Assembly: GCA_016650415.1 (NCBI GenBank)
Contig: JAENVU010000177.1
Coordinates: 1-5,815 of the forward strand
Reading direction: 5' to 3'
DNA length: 5,815 nt
DNA from: Acidimicrobiia bacterium
Lineage (GTDB): Bacteria > Actinomycetota > Acidimicrobiia > IMCC26256 > JAENVU01
Shown here: in pieces, positions 1-3,997 of the stretch
Numbering within the stretch: the stretch's first letter is position 1
Layout of the letters: each line of letters opens with the position of its first letter
Notes under the pieces: generated by a model
What the model was told of the DNA's origin: nothing
The model's input: the letters and a program-made list of their open reading frames with translations, nothing else
Databases searched by the model: none
Made by a program: the position numbers and the translations under genes

Positions 1-780
1 GCCGTGGATCTCGCGACGGCGACCGATCCCGCCGAGGGCGCGGATGCGGCGGCCGAGCGCGAACTCGCGGAACACCCCGTCGGAGGGTGTCCCCGGCTCG
101 CCAAGCACCTGAAGGCCGCGGCGGGTCTGGAGCGCCTCACCAAGGACGCCACCCGTCTGCGCCGCCGGGTTCGGGGCCGGAGCGAGAGCTTGGCCCGCCA
201 GTTCGATCGCGTCCTCGCGGTCCTCGAGACCTGGGGCTACGTGGACGCCTGGGCGTTGAGTCCGAGCGGCCAACTCCTGACCCACCTCTACTCGGAGTCC
301 GATCTCCTCATCGCCCAGGCGATTCAGACCGGGGTGCTCGACGGCCTCGATCCCGAGGAACTCGCGGCGCTGATGTCGTGCTTCACCTACGAACGGCGCG
401 GACCCGACGCGAATGCACCCATGCCCCAGCCGGTCTGGCCGACGAGCCGCGTCGCCCAGCGGTTTCGCAGCCTCGACCAACTCTGGCGCGACCTTCACGG
501 CATCGAGGACAACGCCGGGTTGCCCGAGACCCGCCGGCCCGATGCAGGCCTCACCGACGGGATGCACGCCTGGGCCGCGGGCGACTCACTGGCCGACGTG
601 CTCGACGAGGACGACGAACTCACCGGCGGCGACTTCGTCCGGCACGTGAAACAGGTGGTCGACCTGCTGCGCCAGCTCGCCGAAGCCGCCCCCGATCCCG
701 CGACTCGTGCGACGGCCTCGGCTGCGGCCGATGCCTGCTTCCGTGGGGTGGTCGCCGCATCGAGCGTGGTGCCGGCATGA
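1..780 (+). CDS. helY: Ski2/Mtr4-like RNA helicase HelY, C-terminal part (5' end outside window)
   Basis: The reading frame is open from base 1, so the gene begins upstream; the GTG at base 4 is an internal valine codon rather than a convincing start. The visible 259 residues contain the segment HPVGGCP, a basic linker (RLRRRVRGRSESLARQFDRV) and then a DSHCT-type helical domain. That domain includes WGYVDAW, the LLTHLYSESDLLIAQ stretch and LDPEELAALMSCFTYERRG, all in the order seen in actinobacterial HelY. The family consists of DEAD/DEAH superfamily 2 ATP-dependent RNA helicases of about 900 residues; the ATPase core (Walker A, DEVH) would lie upstream and cannot be checked here. The DSHCT domain normally packs on the helicase ring and helps guide RNA. 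The role in RNA processing or decay is inferred from relatives. The stop is followed after 13 bp by the next gene, suggesting co-transcription. Confidence 0.88.
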   Translation, partial: AVDLATATDPAEGADAAAERELAEHPVGGCPRLAKHLKAAAGLERLTKDATRLRRRVRGRSESLARQFDRVLAVLETWGYVDAWALSPSGQLLTHLYSESDLLIAQAIQTGVLDGLDPEELAALMSCFTYERRGPDANAPMPQPVWPTSRVAQRFRSLDQLWRDLHGIEDNAGLPETRRPDAGLTDGMHAWAAGDSLADVLDEDDELTGGDFVRHVKQVVDLLRQLAEAAPDPATRATASAAADACFRGVVAASSVVPA

Positions 781-793
781 GAACCCGCTCGCG

Positions 794-1465
794 ATGATCC
801 GACCGGGCCAGGAGTGGGGGCAGGCGACCGACGCCGGACCCGATCTGGTCGTCCGGGGCGACGACCACGATCTTGCCGAGGCCGTCGGCCGTGCGCCCGG
901 TGACGCGTTGATCCGATTCCTCCCGCACGACTCCGAACTCGCGCGCGCCATCGGACTCGCCAACTCCGCCACCCGTGACGCGCCGGCACCGGAGCCTCAT
1001 GGGATCGCGTTGCCGATCGACCTGATCCGCGCCGGCGACGACCTCGTCGTCAACGCCGCCGTTCTGGGCGTGGCCCCGCCGCATCTGCGGGCGCATCATC
1101 GACGGCGGGAGGTGCAGGTCCTCGTCGACGGTCGGGAGTTCTTCCGGGGCGCCGCCACCACGGTGGTGATCGCGAACGGGCAGTTCATCACCGGGGCCGA
1201 CCTCGTCCCCCGAGGGCACCCGGGCGACGGCTGGTGCGAGGTCCAGGTCTACGCCCTCACACCCGGCGAACGCCGCGCGATGCGCCGGCGGCTCCCCGGT
1301 GGCGTCCACGTGCCACACCCCCGAATCCTGAGCGGCCGGGCCCGCACCGTCGAGGTCACCGTGACCGGCGGCGGCTGGCCGCTCACCGTCGACGGACGGC
1401 CCCACGGAACCCATACGGCACTCCGGACCAGCCTCATCCCCGGTGCATTCCGCCTTCTGGTGTGA
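794..1465 (+). CDS. Diacylglycerol/YegS lipid kinase-like protein with degenerate, shortened catalytic domain
   Basis: This 223-residue protein ends with a clear lipid-kinase C-terminal beta-sandwich. Its marks are VLVDGREFFRG (109-119), VVIANGQFITGADLVPRG (124-141), DGWCEVQVY (145-153), RLPGGVHVPHP (166-176), WPLTVDGRP (195-203) and IPGAFRLLV (215-223). These match in order the 'VDG - aNg..GG - P.A...DG.ldv - G.H..hp - vDGE - pgalrvl' pattern of the DAGK/YegS family. Upstream, PDLVVRGDDHDLAEAV (16-31) sits where kinases have a GGDGT loop, and FLPHDSELARAIGL (42-55) where they have PxGTxNDxAR; the key glycines and GT/ND residues are lost. About 60 residues of the usual N-terminus are also missing. 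A kinase reaction is therefore doubtful, and a lipid-binding or regulatory pseudoenzyme is possible. ATG 794 is preferred because upstream in-frame starts run into helY; no strong ribosome-binding site is visible. Confidence 0.72.
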   Translation: MIRPGQEWGQATDAGPDLVVRGDDHDLAEAVGRAPGDALIRFLPHDSELARAIGLANSATRDAPAPEPHGIALPIDLIRAGDDLVVNAAVLGVAPPHLRAHHRRREVQVLVDGREFFRGAATTVVIANGQFITGADLVPRGHPGDGWCEVQVYALTPGERRAMRRRLPGGVHVPHPRILSGRARTVEVTVTGGGWPLTVDGRPHGTHTALRTSLIPGAFRLLV

Positions 1466-1514
1466 ACGCCTGATCGACGGCCCGACAATCCCCGGCCGGG
1501 CCCGAGCACGCCGG

Positions 1515-1520
1515 TATCCT
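1515..1520 (+). promoter_or_regulatory. Putative -10 box (TATCCT) for the double ThyX gene; possibly leaderless transcript
   Basis: TATCCT fits the actinobacterial TAnnnT -10 pattern and lies 10 bases before the ATG at 1531, which would place the transcription start at about 1526-1531, on or just before the start codon. No purine-rich ribosome-binding site precedes the ATG (the last bases are CGTACCTCCC). No convincing -35 hexamer is seen at 16-18 bp spacing. Confidence 0.4.
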
Positions 1521-1530
1521 CGTACCTCCC

Positions 1531-3132
1531 ATGCAGTACGTGGCGGAGTATTTCAACGACGAAGAGCAGGCCGTCCTCCGTCCGTATTTCACCAATCTCG
1601 ACGGACCCGTGTTCGCCCTGGTGAACTTGCCGGAGGTCGTCAAGGGCGCCCTGTTCGCGCGGTACTCGCGCTCCGACAAGAGTCTGCGGCGGCTGTTCCT
1701 CGACGAGTTCGTCGGCGACCTCGACATCAGCGGCGACCTGACGGTCGACGCGAGCATCGGCCTGAAGCGCGCCGAGCAGCTCTACGACCGGGTCTTCCTC
1801 GAGTACGGCGACGATTCAGTCGCCCAACTCGGGGGAGTGCACGTCGCGTGTGAGCAAGCTTCGAACCTGCTCACCAAGGTGCTCGAGTGGGGCCGCCTCA
1901 TGGCCTATCTCGAGCAGTCGACGCGCTACATCGAGTACGACACCCGGCTCGGCGGCCGGTACCGGTACTTCCGGCCACCGGAAGTCCTCGAATCCAAGCT
2001 CGGGGCGCGCTACGTCGAGCAGGTCGACCAGCTCTTCTCGATCTACTCGGAGTTGTTGCCGACGTTGCTCGACTGGGCTCGGAACCGGTATCCGAAGGAG
2101 CCGAGCGACTCCGACTTCGTCTACAAGCAAACGATCAAGGCCAAGGCCTGCGATGCGCTGCGGGGCATCTTGCCGGCCGCGACGTTGTCGAACGTCGGCA
2201 TCTACGGCACCGGCCAGGGCTACGAAGCCCTGCTGCTGCGGATGCGCTCACACCCGCTCCCCGAAGCCCGTCGGTACGCGGATCTCATGCTCACCGAACT
2301 CCGGAAAGTCGTGCCGTCGTTCCTGACGCGGGTCGACCGGCCCGAGCGCGGGGGAGTCTGGAGTCAATACCTCGCCGATACGCGTGACCACACCGAAGAC
2401 GTCGTGCACCGCATCTTCGGTCGAATCGCCGCCGAGCCAGCGCCCACCGTGGCGCTCGTCGATTTCGATCCTGAGGGCGAGGACAAGGTGCTGGCGGCAA
2501 TCTGCTACTCACACGTGGACTTGCCCGAGCGCCAGATCCTGGCCCGGGTGCGGTCGTTGTCGGCCGACGAGCGCGTCTCGATCCTTCGTGCCTACGTGGG
2601 GGAGCGGTCCAACCGTCGCCACAAGCCCGGCCGCGCGTTCGAGCGGACCGGCTACCGCTTCGACATCCTCGCCGATTACGGCGCGTTCCGCGACCTGCAA
2701 CGCCACCGCATGCTCACGATCGAATGGCAGCAACTCTCGCCGGCCCACGGCTTCGATGTCCCCGAACCCGTCGTCGAGGCCGGCGTCACCTCGGCGTTCG
2801 AGAAGGCCATGGACGTCTCGGCCGCGCTCTACGGCGCGATGGCGTTCCGGTTTCCCGAACAGGCGTCCTACGCCGTCTCACTGGCGTACCGGTTGCGATA
2901 CGTGATGCAGATGAACGCACGCGAGGCAATGCACCTGATCGAACTCCGCACGACGCCCCAAGGCCACCCGTCGTACCGAGTCGTCGCCCAGGAGATGCAC
3001 CGGCTCATCGGGGAGACCGCCGGTCATCGTGCGCTCGCAGCGGCGATGGGCTACGCCGACTACGAGGTCTACGAGTTGGAACGCCTTGCCTCGGAGCGTG
3101 CTGCTGCGGCCCGCCGCGGCGACGAACAGTGA
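1531..3132 (+). CDS. ThyX-family protein with two fused FAD-dependent thymidylate synthase-like domains
   Basis: ThyX converts dUMP to dTMP using methylene-tetrahydrofolate, NADPH and FAD; single-domain enzymes have about 220-260 residues, and this protein has 533. Half 1 (about 75-265) contains YGDDSVAQ (92-99), then WGRLMAYLEQSTRY (120-133), which aligns with the ThyX signature RHRxxSxNEQSxRY, and ALRGILP (209-215) plus PEARRYADLML (244-254), matching the ThyX 'ARxxLP' and 'AQxEIRxYA' segments. Half 2 (about 340-500) contains RRHKPGRAFE (362-371), LQRHRMLTIEWQQLS (389-403) and MNAREAMHLIELR (461-473), the counterpart of 'NLRSLxHFLxLR'. Half 1 keeps EQSxRY but not RHR; half 2 keeps RHR and NxR but not the serine/arginine end. 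Whether it makes dTMP is open: it may be a composite-site enzyme or a repurposed paralogue. The ATG at 1531 is the first in frame and gives a natural N-terminus. Confidence 0.85.
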   Translation: MQYVAEYFNDEEQAVLRPYFTNLDGPVFALVNLPEVVKGALFARYSRSDKSLRRLFLDEFVGDLDISGDLTVDASIGLKRAEQLYDRVFLEYGDDSVAQLGGVHVACEQASNLLTKVLEWGRLMAYLEQSTRYIEYDTRLGGRYRYFRPPEVLESKLGARYVEQVDQLFSIYSELLPTLLDWARNRYPKEPSDSDFVYKQTIKAKACDALRGILPAATLSNVGIYGTGQGYEALLLRMRSHPLPEARRYADLMLTELRKVVPSFLTRVDRPERGGVWSQYLADTRDHTEDVVHRIFGRIAAEPAPTVALVDFDPEGEDKVLAAICYSHVDLPERQILARVRSLSADERVSILRAYVGERSNRRHKPGRAFERTGYRFDILADYGAFRDLQRHRMLTIEWQQLSPAHGFDVPEPVVEAGVTSAFEKAMDVSAALYGAMAFRFPEQASYAVSLAYRLRYVMQMNAREAMHLIELRTTPQGHPSYRVVAQEMHRLIGETAGHRALAAAMGYADYEVYELERLASERAAAARRGDEQ

Positions 3133-3136
3133 CGCT

Positions 3137-3170
3137 GCGCGCGGACGCTCGCGCGCGAGCAGAAAAAAAA
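3137..3170. repeat. GC palindrome and A8 tract just after the double ThyX gene
   Basis: A perfect 14-bp palindrome (GCTCGCGCGCGAGC, 3147-3160) lies 14 bases after the stop codon. An overlapping alternative is GCGCGCG (3137-3143) pairing with CGCGCGC (3150-3156). Eight A residues follow at 3163-3170. It does not have terminator polarity on the + strand (A's, not T's, follow). It could serve as a 3'-end stabilising hairpin or a bent/upstream DNA element; its function is unknown. Confidence 0.45.
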
Positions 3171-3179
3171 TCGCGATGC

Positions 3180-3323
3180 GCTGACCAGGATCAACGCGCG
3201 GCGGTGCAGGTCAGCAAGGCTCTGCCCGCAAGTCTTCGCCTTGACACGACCCCTCTCGATCTGACTGACTCCACGTCCCGACGCCTCATCGGTCGTGGTT
3301 TCTTTCCGCTCGTCGGGAAGGAA
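3180..3323 (+). other. Series of inverted repeats upstream of the ncRNA core
   Basis: Within this gene-free stretch four potential hairpins follow one another: GCTGACC (3180-3186) with GGTCAGC (3209-3215); AAGGC (3216-3220) with GCCTT (3238-3242); CCACG plus CCGA (3271-3275, 3278-3281) with TCGG plus CGTGG (3289-3292, 3294-3298); and TTCTTTCC (3300-3307) with GGGAAGGA reading from 3316 to 3323 with one G-U pair. Each alone is short enough to occur by chance in GC-rich DNA. Together, leading into the strong structure at 3339-3437, they suggest either a longer structured RNA or a structured 3'/5' untranslated region. No protein gene is supported here. Confidence 0.3.
3241..3246 (+). promoter_or_regulatory. 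Possible -35 box (TTGACA) upstream of the structured RNA
   Basis: A perfect TTGACA occurs about 100 bp before the strongest RNA structure. The bases 15-18 bp downstream (around 3262-3270, TGACTGACT) do not give a good TAnnnT -10 element, so this is only a weak promoter candidate. Confidence 0.22.
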
Positions 3324-3338
3324 GATGGGGAATCGGCT

Positions 3339-3446
3339 GGCGGAGTCCAGGAGCCCTAGTAGAGAACGCAGCTTGACGCGACCGGCCTTCGGCCGGGCGA
3401 GTCAAACAGTGGCCCCAACGGTCTCCTGGGCTTCGCCCCTTTTTTT
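3339..3446 (+). ncRNA. Candidate structured non-coding RNA, unassigned family
   Basis: Bases 3339-3353 (GGCGGAGTCCAGGAG) can pair without interruption with 3423-3437 (CTCCTGGGCTTCGCC): 15 pairs, 13 Watson-Crick and two G-U. Inside lies an internal bubble of 19 nt (3354-3372) on the 5' side and 17 nt (3406-3422) on the 3' side. It is capped by an apical hairpin, TTGAC-GCGA-CCGGCC, loop TTC, GGCCGG-GCGA-GTCAA (3373-3405), which is 15 positions long with two symmetric G-A mismatches. A CC and a T7 tract (3440-3446) close it, as expected of an intrinsic 3' end. The layout of closing stem, large bubble and apical stem recalls 6S RNA, but at about 110 nt it is short for 6S, and I do not recognise the sequence. 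SRP RNA, tmRNA, RNase P RNA and common riboswitch signatures were looked for and not found. The true 5' end may lie further upstream. The next gene has its own promoter, which favours an independent RNA over a leader. Confidence 0.55.
3428..3446 (+). terminator. Intrinsic terminator (GGGC-TTC-GCCC then T7)
   Basis: A short local hairpin, GGGC (3428-3431), loop TTC, GCCC (3435-3438), is followed by C, then TTTTTTT (3440-3446). T7 stands out in this GC-rich sequence. The left arm is also part of the 3' strand of the larger 15-bp stem (3423-3437), so the long stem itself can serve as the terminator helix. It separates the upstream transcript from the operon that starts near 3496. Confidence 0.65.
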
Positions 3447-3483
3447 CTCGGGCAGATGGCCCAGAATCGCTGAGTGGCGGCGG

Positions 3484-3489
3484 TATAGT
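3484..3489 (+). promoter_or_regulatory. -10 box (TATAGT) of the zinc-ribbon protein-lnt operon
   Basis: TATAGT matches TATAAT at five of six positions and lies after the upstream terminator and before the ATG at 3533. The transcription start would be near 3496, giving a leader of about 37 nt. No clear -35 hexamer is present at the usual spacing, which is common in actinobacterial promoters. An AGGAA/TTCCT inverted repeat (3506-3510, 3517-3521) falls within the leader. Confidence 0.5.
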
Positions 3490-3532
3490 GCGCGCCCTCA
3501 CGGGCAGGAAACCAGCTTCCTAGAGAGCGCAG

Positions 3533-3997
3533 ATGGCGGACGACGAAGAAATCGAAGTATTGGACGACGTCGACGAAGGTGACGACGACCTTGTCCTCGA
3601 CGACGTCGAGATCGACGACGTGGACGCCGACGTCGATGTCGACGCGATCATCAGCGAGCCGAGCACCGACGCCAAGGCTGCGGGCAGCGAGGCCGCCGAG
3701 AGCACCGACGACGATGACGACGACGACGATGGGAACCTCGACCTCGAAGAGGAACTGCACCCCGACGACGTCGAGGAGCCGCTCGACGTGCTGCTGGCCG
3801 AACGCACTGCGGCTGAGCGCATCGACGAGGAAGAGGCCGACCTCGAGGACGACGACGAGCCGGACAACCCCGCGGAGGGAACCGGCAAGATCGTTCCCCG
3901 GCGCGACGACGAGTTCCTCTGCCGATCCTGCTTCCTGGTGAAGCCTCGCAGCCAGCTCGCGAAAGGCGAAAAGGACCTCTGCCGGGACTGCGAGTGA
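3533..3997 (+). CDS. Acidic DUF4193-like protein with C-terminal zinc ribbon
   Basis: The protein has 154 residues. The C-terminus, DDEFLCRSCFLVKPRSQLA then LCRDCE, has four cysteines (C130, C133, C150, C153) in a CxxC-16-CxxC arrangement, expected to bind one zinc ion. The wording DEFxCxSCFLVxxRSQLA...CRDC is that of the actinobacterial DUF4193 family, whose function is not established. Those proteins usually have about 100 residues; this one carries a longer acidic N-terminus with about 59 Asp/Glu in the first 128 residues, including eight consecutive aspartates (59-66), and very few basic residues. That region is probably disordered. The ATG at 3533 is preceded by AGAGAG (3522-3527) five bases upstream, a modest ribosome-binding site. 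The stop overlaps the lnt start by 4 bp. Acidic tail plus zinc ribbon suggests contact with nucleic-acid machinery or RNA polymerase, but that is speculation. Confidence 0.82.
   Translation: MADDEEIEVLDDVDEGDDDLVLDDVEIDDVDADVDVDAIISEPSTDAKAAGSEAAESTDDDDDDDDGNLDLEEELHPDDVEEPLDVLLAERTAAERIDEEEADLEDDDEPDNPAEGTGKIVPRRDDEFLCRSCFLVKPRSQLAKGEKDLCRDCE

Noticed and set aside
707..793. Extended start of the lipid-kinase-like gene overlapping helY
   Set aside because: The extra 29 residues are arginine/proline-rich out-of-frame helY sequence and do not resemble the family; ATG 794 fits better.
1491..1500. CCCGGCCGGG palindrome after the lipid-kinase-like gene as a terminator
   Set aside because: It is short, has almost no loop and lacks a T tract; chance palindromes are frequent at this GC content.
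3163..3197. Possible minus-strand terminator: hairpin from 3197 to 3178 then T8 (3170-3163)
   Set aside because: Seven bases separate the hairpin from the T tract, the stem includes a G-U pair, and there is no minus-strand gene that would need a terminator.
3310..3330. GGAAGGAAG as a possible SRP (4.5S) RNA apical loop
   Set aside because: The required flanking GTCAGG and AGCAG internal-loop sequences are missing, and the local pairing places this segment in a different hairpin.
3201..3360. Cobalamin riboswitch-like pieces: GGTG and CTGCCCGCAA (3203-3231), GGGAAGG (3315-3321), AGTCCAGGAG (3344-3353)
   Set aside because: The order resembles a B12 riboswitch, but the B12 box is broken (no GGAGACC), GCCACTG is absent between the pieces on this strand, and the downstream genes have no link to cobalamin. 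A covariance-model search would settle it.
3133..3532. tRNA, tmRNA or RNase P RNA in the gap
   Set aside because: No TTCGA-type T arm, no CCA-ending acceptor and no RNase P conserved segments (such as GAGGAAAGTCC) were found on either strand.
2724..3582. Open frames 2724-3359 and 3295-3582 crossing into the intergenic gap
   Set aside because: Both are arginine-rich low-complexity translations without family features or ribosome-binding sites. One overlaps the ThyX gene and the other runs through the RNA stems and the operon promoter.
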